Shown here: positions 9,118 to 19,860 of the stretch, piece by piece
Numbering within the stretch: position 1 is the stretch's first letter
Layout: each line of letters begins with the position of its first letter
Assembly: GCF_950023065.1 (NCBI RefSeq)
Contig: NC_088680.1
Coordinates: 38,366,559 to 38,430,558 of the forward strand
Direction: 5' to 3'
From: Planococcus citri
Taxonomy: Eukaryota; Arthropoda; Insecta; Hemiptera; Pseudococcidae
DNA: 64,000 bases
Program-made: the position numbers and the translations under genes
Notes under the pieces: model-generated
What the model saw: the letters and a program-made list of their open reading frames with translations, nothing else
Database searches by the model: none
What the model was told of the DNA's origin: nothing

Positions 9118-11298
9118 GTGGGCAAATTTGGTTTCTTCTCTGACCACCGCCCCATTTCCTGCAAAATCGAGGTAAACCCTATCAAGAGAAGACGGAGATG
9201 TGAACAAAATTTCGCTCACAAAATAAGTTTGGATTCCCAACCATGCTATCAAAAAAAACTAAACGAGGTACTGGATCAGATGGATGTTGATGAAACAGTA
9301 TCCTGCCTTAATGTAGATCAGCTGGACGAGCTAATAATTAACTGTGTTAGAAACGCCTCTGGAAAAGTTGAAGTTGAGAACCCCCCACCCCCGCCTACGC
9401 CTCAAGAAGTGGGTGATAACCCGACAAGCGATAATTTAACGAGTTTGATAATGAGAAGGAATAAACTAAGGTTTAAAAGGGACAGATCACCAAGGGAAAA
9501 AGTTGAACTGAATATCTTGTGTAAACTAGTTAGGAAGGCCACAAGGGAACGAAACAGAAAGAGAGAACATCAGCTAATTAATGATATTTTGTGTGCATCT
9601 AAAAGCATTAAAAAAATTAAAAAGCAAAGATCTTTGGGTAATCATTGGATACCATTTATTTATGGGGGGGAGGGCCAAAAAATTTACTCAAGAGAGGAAA
9701 TAAACAAATCAGCTTCGGCCTATTATGCTAAGTTATACGAAGACCCCAGTTACTTGCTGAATTCCGAGACTCCCTCAAGAGAGGGAAACCATACAGAACC
9801 AGATTTCCTGAAATCAGAAATAGAGGATGTAATAAAAAATCTTAAAAACGAGAAAGCAGCAGGAGAAGATAAGGTCACTAACGAACACATAAAATTTGGT
9901 ATGGGGGGCAAATTGGGGATCCTCATTACAAAATTTTTTAATAAAATACTACAGTCCAAAGAAATTCCCAGTAACTGGAGACACTCAAACATAATTTTAA
10001 TTCATAAAAAAGGGGATAAACATAAATTAGATAACTATAGACCAATAAGTTTAAGCTCTACCTTATCAAAAATTTTCTCAAAGGTCATGGAACGCAGAAT
10101 AAGGGGTTTCCTGGAAGTTCAGCAAACTCCAGATCAGGCAGGCTTCAGGAGGGGGTTCTCAACGACTGACCACCTCTTCACAGTTAATCAGCTGATGGAA
10201 AAATCCAGTGAATTCCAAGTCTCCCTCCACCTCGCCTTCATTGATTTCCAAAAGGCCTTCGACTCCCTAAATCATATCTTTATGCTGAAAGCCTTGAGGA
10301 ACCAGGGGGTACCAGGGGATTATGTAACCCTAATTCGAAATATGTACATGGGGCTAAAGGCTAGCATCACTACCGAAATTAAAGGGGAGCCCTTCAGCAT
10401 ACAAAAAGGGGTAAAACAAGGAGACCCTCTGTCACCAATCATCTTTTGTGCAGCTCTGGAAGAAATTTTCAAAGGATTAAAATGGGAGGAAAGGGGTATC
10501 AAAATTTGGGGGGAAAATTTAAATAACTTGAGGTTTGCTGATGATGTAGTCCTGGTGGCTGGAAGCCTGGGTGAGCTCTTAAAAATGATCTCGGAATTGC
10601 AAATGGCATGTCAAGAAGCAGGTCTAAAAATGAATGCCTCCAAAACTAAGATCCTATCCAAAAGTTCAGAAGGGAATGAAATTAATATCAACGGCGAACA
10701 CTTTGAAAATGTTACGGAAACTAAATACTTGGGCCAAATTATTTCATTCGAGAACAAAATGGTAAAAGAAGTTAATAACCGAATTTCGATGGGGTGGAGA
10801 AAATTCTGGTCTTTAAAATTTATTCTAAAAGGAAGTTATTCAAATAAACTAAAAACAGATATAATTAATGCATGTGTCTTCCCAGTGATTTCTTATGGAG
10901 CTCAAACTTGGACCCTCAGCAGCAATCTCAAGAAAAAAATAAACGTTACCCAAAACGCCATGATTCGCTCAATGTTGGGGGTTTCAAGGAAGCAAAAAAT
11001 CAGAATGTCAAGCCTTAGACAAACAGCCAAGAGTAATAGGGTGTTAACCCACGAAATTAGAAGGAAAAAATGGGAGTGGGCAGGACATATTGTGAGGGCG
11101 AAGGATGGTAGGTGGGGAAACAAAATTCTAAACTGGATACCAGAAGGGGGGAGAAGACGAGGAGCACAGAGGGCGAGGTGGTCGGATGACATTATCAAAT
11201 TCCTGAAGACAAATCACTACTGCAGAATAGCGCTTGACCGGGCTGAATGGGCCCGGCTAAAGGAATCCTTTGCTCAAGATTTGGGCCTGACTTACTAG
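9118..11298 (+). CDS. LINE ORF2, C-terminal part: reverse transcriptase and tail
   Basis: This is the remainder of ORF2 downstream of the mariner (726 codons plus stop), in the same frame as 6976-7767. It opens with the last endonuclease motif (FFSDHRPISCKI near 9133-9170). A linker region with a proline run (PPPPPTPQE near 9385) follows. Reverse-transcriptase blocks appear in order: NYRPISLSSTLSKIFSKVME near 10030, QAGFRRGFSTTDHL near 10138, FIDFQKAFDSL near 10240, GVKQGDPLSP near 10408 and the catalytic FADD at about 10533-10544. The end is a conserved RTE-type tail with RRKKWEWAGHIVR near 11060 and ARWSDDIIKF near 11174. It is uninterrupted, so only the mariner breaks ORF2. It can no longer be made as one protein from this copy. 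Confidence 0.93.
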   Translation: MGKFGFFSDHRPISCKIEVNPIKRRRRCEQNFAHKISLDSQPCYQKKLNEVLDQMDVDETVSCLNVDQLDELIINCVRNASGKVEVENPPPPPTPQEVGDNPTSDNLTSLIMRRNKLRFKRDRSPREKVELNILCKLVRKATRERNRKREHQLINDILCASKSIKKIKKQRSLGNHWIPFIYGGEGQKIYSREEINKSASAYYAKLYEDPSYLLNSETPSREGNHTEPDFLKSEIEDVIKNLKNEKAAGEDKVTNEHIKFGMGGKLGILITKFFNKILQSKEIPSNWRHSNIILIHKKGDKHKLDNYRPISLSSTLSKIFSKVMERRIRGFLEVQQTPDQAGFRRGFSTTDHLFTVNQLMEKSSEFQVSLHLAFIDFQKAFDSLNHIFMLKALRNQGVPGDYVTLIRNMYMGLKASITTEIKGEPFSIQKGVKQGDPLSPIIFCAALEEIFKGLKWEERGIKIWGENLNNLRFADDVVLVAGSLGELLKMISELQMACQEAGLKMNASKTKILSKSSEGNEININGEHFENVTETKYLGQIISFENKMVKEVNNRISMGWRKFWSLKFILKGSYSNKLKTDIINACVFPVISYGAQTWTLSSNLKKKINVTQNAMIRSMLGVSRKQKIRMSSLRQTAKSNRVLTHEIRRKKWEWAGHIVRAKDGRWGNKILNWIPEGGRRRGAQRARWSDDIIKFLKTNHYCRIALDRAEWARLKESFAQDLGLTY

Positions 11299-11347
11299 TA
11301 AATATTAAAGAAACAACTGTATATGTAATGTTTTTGTAAGTAATGTC

Positions 11348-11380
11348 AATAAAGGAATTTATTTATTTATTTATTTATTT
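11348..11380 (+). terminator. LINE poly(A) signal and (TTTA)n tail
   Basis: AATAAA at 11348-11353 is followed by about five and a half TTTA repeats up to 11380, immediately before the right 13-bp target duplication. A short tandem repeat in place of poly(A) is the usual 3' end of RTE- and CR1-like LINEs. Confidence 0.85.
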
Positions 11381-11392
11381 AAGTACATATTT

Positions 11393-14300
11393 CAATTTTA
11401 TTAAGAGAAATCGTCCAAATTACATTGAATGGTTGCGGTGAAAAAATTACCTCATATTTCCTAGAGAAAATTTTGGCAATTATTTGAATTGTATCGATAT
11501 TGTAAAGACTCGTACGTTTTGGCTTCCACAAATGTGTACCGTAAGTGGTCGAGTAATTTTTTTTCACGTTCATTCCAACGAAATCAAATAAATCTCTCTT
11601 TCGGTTTGTTCTCGTTGGTCGTTGATTCGGCCCGAAAAACTCGATATTGCCTTGAGAAAGAAATGCGTTTGAAAGCATAAAGAAAAATTCTTCTCGTGAT
11701 CGTAAAATCTCCCTCTTTTTATGGTCAAATTGAACAATTTTCCTCCTATATCTTTTTAAATAGGAATTTTACGTTTGTAATATATTCTAGTATAGGTACA
11801 TACGTATGTGAGGTACGACTGTATCAATACTAGACCTGCTGCGCCGTTTACGAACTTGGGTAGACAACTTGAATCACATTCTGTTTAAAAATTTGTCGAT
11901 ATACTCTCACAGAATGGTTAATCGTTCGCACTTTGTAACAGAATAAAGTGCGAACGATATTTTACCTTGGATGGTACGTGGAGTCTGTCTATCTAATTTG
12001 AAAAAGGTATAAATAAATAGATGGATAGATACATAGATAACGAAGGAATAAAAGATTAATCGGGGGTATTGTAAAAAATAAACTTAATGACGAGAAAGGC
12101 CAATGATCAAATATTTATTCAGTCTCTCCCTCCTGCCTCGGTTACCGATCAGTTTAATTTGAAAAATATCGACTTCGATAGATTGGGTGTACATTTCATT
12201 GGCAGAGAATAAAAAAGAAAGAATTAATAACACGATGCTTAGTGATATAATTCTATTTATCGGTACAAAATGAGTAAAGAGCGCTCTCGTGTAGCTTTTT
12301 GAATAGGTTAAATTGACAGCAAACGGCGAGGCGGTAGAACAAGAGGAAATAAAATTAATTAGTTACTGTCGTATTTTCGAACGTGCAATAGAGAAACGGA
12401 ATATCGAAAGAAAGAGAGCAAAACACAAGCATACGTCGTTCTGTGGATGAAAAAAAAAAGCGCTCGTCAAAGAAAAAGAGAGAATAAAAACCTGGTTCGA
12501 CCAAGGACCAGGAATGATCGAGGGGAAAAATGTTTAATTGTTCGAGAACTTCATTAATCTATTAGAATTTATTTGAAAGCTTACAATTCGTGTATAAAAG
12601 TTCAAAGTGTATCGTTGGTACGAGCCGGAGGAATTCGAAGAAGGAATTTTTTTTCCAACCGACGGAAAATATAAGTATCATTTAATAAGTTATTGGTTGT
12701 TACACCGAGACACCGTGGATAGGGTACGTACCCTCGGCTCGAAAACAGACGGGGAGTATTTCAGTTATGTTTTAGCCGCGAAAAGGGGGCCGAAATATTA
12801 TTCTAGTCGAGCTATTTCAGTCAGTCGGCGTTTAGCTTTGGCAACGTATCGGTTGTATTTTGTATTACTCGGTTTACGCGCGCGGCTAAAAAAATTTTAC
12901 GTAAGAAATTACGTCGTCGGCGATTTCAGTTTTTTTTTTGTATAACATCGGATGTGATTTTTAACCTAACAATTGGATTTTTAATGTTGTGGTAAATTTT
13001 TTTTTACGCTAGGTAATTGTGTTAGTGAATTGAAATCGATCGTGGTGTGTGTGTGTTCTTGGGATATTAACACGTCGAAATTATCGTAAGTTTTGGGTTT
13101 ATTTTTATTTACTTTTTTTCATTGTTTGGTTGTGTATTTTAAAAATGTACCTATGTAGACGAAGACGAGTCATTGGTACTCACGCATTAATTAGCGATCC
13201 TGTGCAGAAACGTGTTCAAAATCACGTGGAACTTGTTAAGATTTTTTGAGTATTTTTTTCATGTTTATTTTTTCAATAATGATATGAAATTGTTTAGAAT
13301 TTTGATGATTCGTCTGTTCCAGTCTTGGACTTTTGCTACACAGCTGTTGAATTCATGTTATTTTCGTATTATTTTTTCACGCTTTTCATCACTGAAACTC
13401 ATAATATTTTATATGGAATTCAATTTTTTGGGGTTTTTGTACGAGATTTTTGAATGTTTTTTTGGTCTTATTTGAATTACTATTTCTTGAAAATTATTTA
13501 AAATCGTGATCTTTCTCGATCAAAATTGATTAACGAACATCGATTAATCTTGATGGAATTATTGGATTTTTTCGAGTATTTTTTTTTCGAAATATTGATC
13601 TTTTGTCTATCACGAAATCGATCAAATTTAACATCGTTTTAGTTGTAAAAAAGCATAAAAATTAAAAATAAATGTGATAATATCAGACAATGAAAAAATA
13701 ATAGAAAAAGTTTTGAAATTTTTACTCAAACAGCGTGTTTTCAATATTGATTGAGATGAAGGGGTACTTTTCGAACACATTTGACAGGAGGAGGATGATG
13801 ATGAGGGGGTGGAAGGGAGGGGGTGTAAAGAAATAAGTAAATCAAAGGTATTGTTTTTTTTCTTGTGAATCAACTTCCAATGTTACAAGTCTTTGGATTT
13901 GTAACCTTAAAATCGTCCTCTCCTCCTCTATAATTATTTAGTAAGTTTTGTATACTTTTAAAGTGACGAGTGTTTTTGCAGAAAGCAACAAACAAAGTCA
14001 AAAGCTTGGATTTTTGAAATGCTGATCTTTTGCTGACAGTGTTGTTCAACTTCACGTTCAGAAAAAAAGGCGAGGAAATGAAGACAAAGAAAGTAAAAAA
14101 AATGAAAGAACAACGTTACGTTCAGAAATTTGATCACGTTCATGAACGAAGAACAACCTGAACGTGGTCAAAACTGAAGAAAATGATGACTCACTCTTGA
14201 TTTTGACTCGAGTCATCATTTATTTGAATAATTTTTCAATTTTTTTCTCGTCTTTCTCATTTCAACTAAGAAATGAGTGATTCAAAAAAGGAAGTGATAG

Positions 14301-17300
14301 GGTTAAATGATGAATTGATGTCAATTCATTTCTTTCTAAGTTTTGATTTTGATATCATTTTTTATAAATTGTATTCTTTCTACAGATGAGGGAGGGAAGA
14401 GGGTCGGACGATTTGTCTCGAGCCCTATTTTATTCGTGAAAAAATTTGAATTTGTAAATTTTGTCAAAGCAGACCTCGGATTGAAAATTCGTTAACTTTT
14501 AGGGAGATGGAGGGGGTTGTCCCAACCCTGTTTTGGGTCTTGACGGCTTTGCAGTTATTCGATGTACAAGTAGGTATTTATGACTCTTGGTTCATTTCAA
14601 AAAAGTAATGCAAATTGCAGTGTTACTTCGGATTTTTATTTTTTCATTTTTTATCAATTTTTTAATGGCAATCAGAGTTTTTTTAAAATTTTTTAGACGT
14701 CTGTATGAGGTTGAATGACATATGATTTTTGATGAATCGGGAAGCTAACAGCTTCGCTAATCCTGTTGACCTAGTATGAGTAGGATGCTGTGTGGCTTTT
14801 TCAAATTTTTTCTCTTCCTAAACAAACGAAACTCATCGTATCATTCCCTTTTAGGTACTTGAAGTTCAAAATATCTGCTCTTTTTCACGCGCTTATAATT
14901 GACCTTTTTTTTTTTGCAATTTAATAAAATTTTCCAACAATTGTTTTTTCAAAGTAAATTATCAAACGAATTTCTTTTGTAAATTTATGCCTGGAAAGAA
15001 TTTCATTCTTTTCTCTATTACAATTAAAATTATATGGTACCTCAAAAAGACTTTAAGAAATCTTACGAAAGATTTATTTCAAGAGTTTGTTAAAATGATT
15101 TGCTGCAGAAAGGTTTTTGAACTCGAATTAATTTGAAAAGAAACCCACCATCAAGAATAGTTTTTAAATCAAAATTTTGAGCGATTGTGTAACCGTGACG
15201 TTGGCTTTCTGCGAGTGTGAGGCTTTATGTAATGATAGTAGTTGAACAAATTTTTTTTAGTCGTGATTTTTTTTTTTCAAATGAATTCTCAGAGATGATT
15301 TTTTTGAAATAGTTGATTGGTTCTAAAATGAGGTGATTTAAATCGACGTAGGTATGATATTTCATTTTAAAAAATTTCATTATAAGTTAATTTCTCTGTG
15401 GAAAATATTTCAATTTCATGGCAGGCCTGGCTTCTTTAATTTTTTTAACGAGCTGAAAATGATCCTTTTTTTTTGGTACAAAATTAACAGAAAACGTAAA
15501 TGGTATCTAAATTTTTCTTTATCTGATGTCGTCCAGTAAAATTTGAACCAAAAAAAAAAACTACCTACATTAACTTTTTCTTTTAATTATAATTTTGAAA
15601 AAAATTGTTAATTAATTAAATGAAATTTTACCTTTTCGTTAAATTTTACAAAATCTACAATTTCAAAAAAATTATTAAGAGAAGTATTAAGTTCAAACAG
15701 CTATAAAAAAAAAATTAAATTGAAGAAATATAAACCGATATGAAATTCTGGAACTCGACAAAACGCCTTGTTCGGTTTTATTATTTAATTAGATCGTCGT
15801 TACGACCGACGACGAGTACGTAAAAAAATGGAAACCGTAACAAGTCTCTGTTTATGTCCGGCTTGCTTCCTCCGCGCTACTCGGCGTGTTTGTAATTGTG
15901 TAAACAGAACGGTTTAGAGAGTAACGTGTGGTCAAGAAGTCGTGTAATAATCATCGATGAGCTGCATGACATACAATGAGGTGGTGAGTAACTGTAGTAT
16001 ACGATTACGACGTCAACGATCGACTTATACCACCTACGCAAGATGTGTATGTCAAGGTATTACATCACGCCATTCAACTAATTACCTACGTATAAGTTTA
16101 TTGTAACATTAGAAATGTGTATGACGTATGTAGTTTCACCCTCGTTCAACACTTTTTTTCAACTTTCAAGAGCTTTGTGTCGTGTGCGGTACGCCCACCC
16201 CTTTTTTTCAAATCTACTCGTACCTGAGGCAAAGTGACACTTCTGAAGCGGTTGATTGCATAATGCTGAGAGAAAAAATAGTTATACTCGATAACTCATA
16301 TGATTCGAATGGATTAAATTTCATTTCTAAAAAGGTAACTGTTTCGACTGCCAAATGAAAATGAGCCATTTGGTATGGGTAGGCAGTTTATATTAATCAC
16401 TTTTTTCAAAAAATTTTGTGGAGTCCTGTTTTCACTGTTTTCAATTTTCTGATTTTAACCCCCAAATTTAACATTTCTGTACAAAATACATATCTGAAAA
16501 ATACATGAAATTTTTCTGAAGAGATTTTAGGATACAAATCTTGGAACTCTACGAACGAGTGGACCCTAGGTCAGATTGATTTGTCCAAAATTGAGCTTTG
16601 AACCACTACATGGTACCTACTTCACCTTTACAGTGAACTCAAAAATGACACAAAAGTTTCTTTACTTAGTCAAACGAGCCGATAAATAGATACACTTGTG
16701 TAATTATTCTGCCAAAATAGATACCAATAATATTACACAAAGCTCCCTTTTAATAATGTTTATTTCAAAGTTTTGTCTGGATTTTTTGTGTTTATTGAAT
16801 TATACGTTCAAACAATGGAAATTATATACAAAATCACGCGGCCAGGCATTACACGAACAGTACGAACACTATATTAATTATAGGACCAGAAAGGAAGAGA
16901 AGAGCGGGGTGAACCGTAAACGAGGCATCGAAGATGTGTGCAATTGTATGGAAAATATTAGTCGATATTTGACGGTTAGCTACTAAAGCCGCGTTAATTC
17001 ACAATATAATTTGAAAATTTAATTGATGAAATAATACTCTCATAGTAACGTTCTATGTGTATAATACGAAACGTCGAATACGTTTTGACGTGTTTCAAAC
17101 AGTGTGTTTTATCGATAAAAGCGAGGCATTGTAGGATGTGGTGGTGGTTTTTCGCGTTTTGAAATCAAGTCGAAATTGAAAAATGCTAAAAGGAATTCGC
17201 GTTGAAAATTTTCCCCGCTAATTTGAAAATTTGATTGTGGAAGTTTTCCTTTATTACTGCTTTTTTTTCGGCGGTATTTAAAAGTTTATTAATTTTATAT

Positions 17301-18159
17301 AAAATAACGAGTAGGAGTTTCGAGAGAAAACGAGAACGAAATATCTCGAAGCGTTTTTAATATATTCGACTCGAGATGATATTTCTTTCCTCGTTTTTAA
17401 AGTTGCTTTTTTAAACGCTAAAAATAAATACATTTTTTTTACAAGTTTTCTGTAGGTTACGTCAATTATTTCGAATATCAATCGTTGCCATTTACCAACT
17501 ACGAGTAATCATTTTTTTCACGTCGTTTGATTCAATAATCTGATATTTGTTCCGTTTTGTGTGATTTCGACGTGAAGGAAATTTTCTTATTCGTATCTCC
17601 AGGGATTGTGTAAATTGTTTGTTTATCATTTAAATCGAGATTTTTTTCGTTCTTTGAAGACGTACGTAGAGATGAAAAAAAATGAAAATACACAAATTCG
17701 TTCTGTTCGTTGTTGATGAATTTTGCCTTAAACGTTTAGCTTATGCAACTATATCAACATTTGTGTAATATTGACGGTAGAAACAGGATTTTATCGTGTT
17801 TAAATCTGAAGTTATTGCGAGGATTGAATAATTGAAAGTGAGATGAGATTTTTGATACCTACCTAATTTTATGAAAAGATAAGTAAGTGAAGAAGTAACG
17901 TGATTAGGATTACTATTCATTTCTTTGTCCAATTATCCATTATAGTATTTGTCTATGTACTTATTTATTTAAACCCATATTCCCTCGCAGAAAGTCGACC
18001 TATAAATCTGAAATTTGTATTTAGCGATTTGAACCGGTGTATTTCCGAAATCTGTTTTCTTTTTCTCAAGAATGTAAACTAATAGAGAACTCCAGCAATT
18101 TATGGACCCCAACGTCGCCGAGGATGGAAGCAATAACAATGAAGCTACGTTGCCTGATA
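11393..18159. other. Long non-coding stretch, possible host intron or intergenic DNA
   Basis: No protein gene is supported. Sections (about 11800-13100, 15770-16200) keep unmethylated-looking CpG content and lack recognisable repeats, unlike the transposon-derived DNA elsewhere. A TATAAAA at 12593-12599 is followed by an open frame (12607-12945) starting only at GTG, with no recognisable domain, and by a TCAGTCAGT word near 12815. A consensus donor (C|GTAAGT) lies at 13085/13086, so a non-coding first exon is conceivable but unproven. A short frame at 18081-18176, preceded by an AG and ending in TGA, has acidic, coding-like composition but no partner exon was found. Confidence 0.4.
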
Positions 18160-18717
18160 CAGTTGGTCAACTTTGACCTTTTTCTTGGAAAATGGTGGGG
18201 GTGTGGGATTCGATAAAAATTGGTGTGGGGGACCTCAAAAGACTGTAGGACAAATTTTGAACCCTAACTAGAACCATCACTTTTTTCCAGGGGTTTCAAA
18301 TTTTGAAACGTGAATTTAAAATTTAAAAAAAAATTTTCAGCGAAAAAAAAGTGTGTTGATTGATCATATTACCTACAAGTATTTACTTATATGTAAGTAA
18401 GAAAACCATTTTTGAAATTTTTTCACAATTTCGAGTCATCCTACATAACTTTTGAACAGGTCCAAAATCGTAACATTTTCGTAAGCCATGCAGACCCCTT
18501 GGAAAGGTAAAATTGGATATAACGTGATCAATTAACTCAAAAAAACGTTTGAAAAAAATTTTTAATGCAAATTTCAAAATTTGAAACCCTTGTAGAAAAG
18601 TGATAATTAAAGTTAAGGATCCAAAATTTTTCCTGCAGTCTTTTGAGGCCCCCACAACTTTTTATCAAATCCTCTAGGCTCTCCAATCTAAAAAAAAAAA
18701 GTCAAAGTCGACCCACC
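18160..18717. repeat. Imperfect palindrome (foldback repeat), about 560 bp
   Basis: The left arm runs GGTCAACTTTGACC...GGGGGACCTCAAAAGACTG...GGTTTCAAATTTTGAAA. It is mirrored on the other strand by the right arm ending AAAGTCAAAGTCGACCCACC, with the same order of words (CTCAAAAGACTG(T/C)AGGA, TATCACTTTT, GGGTTTCAAATTTTGAAA). Arms are roughly 150-200 bp and clearly diverged from each other, so the insertion is old. No transposase or target duplication could be assigned. Confidence 0.65.
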
Positions 18718-19249
18718 CTATTACTTAATTGTGCAAAAGAATTGCAATTTTAAATTTAATTATTTGCTAGGGACTTGATAACATATCCGAAATTGTCACC
18801 AATCAAGGCATTTCTAAATGAACTTTTTTGACGTCTCGTTCCCCTGAAATATGTTTTCACATTCAGATGAGTGCATATTTTTTAGGGATTCAACTTCGTG
18901 AGGGAAATTGATAAAGCATAATTGTTGTAAGTAGGTACACTGAATTTCCTCCATAGGTCGCAAAACGATTTCTTATCAATTTTATGTCACGCTGTTTCAT
19001 CATCAGAAATTTTATTTTGGAAAAATACTCTAATGCAATATTTGTTTTCAGCTTATTAAAAAATTCCAACAAACACTTTTTATTTGCAATCATTTTGATC
19101 CAATGAAAATTTATATGTAGCCCTATTTTTACTTACTTTAGATGTTTGAATAAATTGATCGAAAAACCTGAAGTTGAATTATTTGATGAAAAATGATGGT
19201 GAAAATATGTAATGTGGAATTCGGGACATTTCAACCTGTTGAGCACAAA

Positions 19250-19860
19250 TCCATTTTCTTTGATGAATTTGAGAATGTTTTCCATCTGTTTGATGTTGTC
19301 AGGAATTGTAAGATCAAGGTCTGAAATGTTTAAAGATTGGCGTTTTCTTTGAGGGAGGGACAATAAAATAGAAGGTGTTGGCTGGAGATTATTTCAGAGT
19401 TACAGAATTGACAGGTGGGTTTACGTGCTTTGATGTACATACAAATGGTTGTGGGTTAGTTTGGTGTGACCAATTCTGAGGCGTGTGATTATAATTTCTT
19501 CTGATCAATTTAGGAGATGAAGGGTTTTCCAAGGAAGGATTGATTTTTTGTGGGTAAATAGTTTGTGATTTGTTTTTGAGTTCCACAGGTTTTGCCAGTT
19601 GCAGTTTTGGATTATTTTTAGAATGTTAATGACATCATCATGAGTCAAAGAGAAAATTTTATACGGGGTAACAGCTGTTTTAGCTGACTCATCTACTGCC
19701 TGATTTCCTGCAATGCCTACATGACTTGGAACAAACATAAATTTAATAATTTTATCAGATGCCTGAAGTTTATAAATGATTTGATGATGATGAATCTTGT
19801 AGACAAGTTGATATTCTGAAAATTTGTTTTGAGCTAATCTGATTGAATCAGACATTTTTT
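19250..19860 (-). pseudogene. Degraded jockey-like LINE ORF2 3' end (RNase H and C-terminal tail)
   Basis: On the minus strand, 19855-19505 encodes an RNase H-like segment with the hallmark FVPSHVGIAGNQAVDESAK. The same frame then reaches a stop but continues with EEIIITRLRIGHTKLTHNHL (about 19515-19440), the conserved tail of jockey-type LINEs, and another stop. A shifted frame around 19280-19360 keeps LNISDLDLTIPDN...MENILKFIKENGF, the usual last segment of these proteins. In-frame stops plus a frameshift make it a dead, 5'-truncated copy. The left (3') boundary is not obvious, since no poly(A) or simple-repeat tail is visible. Confidence 0.8.

Larger units (their letters stand above)
5955..11380 (+). 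mobile_element. Full-length RTE-like non-LTR retrotransposon (LINE), split by a mariner
   Basis: The element has a roughly 172-bp 5' UTR, ORF1, ORF2 (endonuclease, reverse transcriptase, C-terminal tail), a 3' UTR with AATAAA and a (TTTA)n tail. It is flanked by the identical 13-mer TAAGTACATATTT at 5942-5954 and 11380-11392, the expected footprint of target-primed insertion, so the 5' end is not truncated. Without the nested mariner and one TA it would be about 4.08 kb. The C-terminal ORF2 tail (motif MRRKKWEWAGH-like, then RWSDDI) and short-repeat 3' end resemble the RTE group, but ORF1 is larger than in classic RTEs. Both reading frames are otherwise intact, so the insertion looks young. 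Clade placement is from motif memory, not from a tree. Confidence 0.93.

Noticed and set aside
12607..12945. 112-residue open frame after a TATAAAA
   Set aside because: It starts at GTG, has no recognisable domain, and is low-complexity at its end. A non-coding exon is at least as likely.
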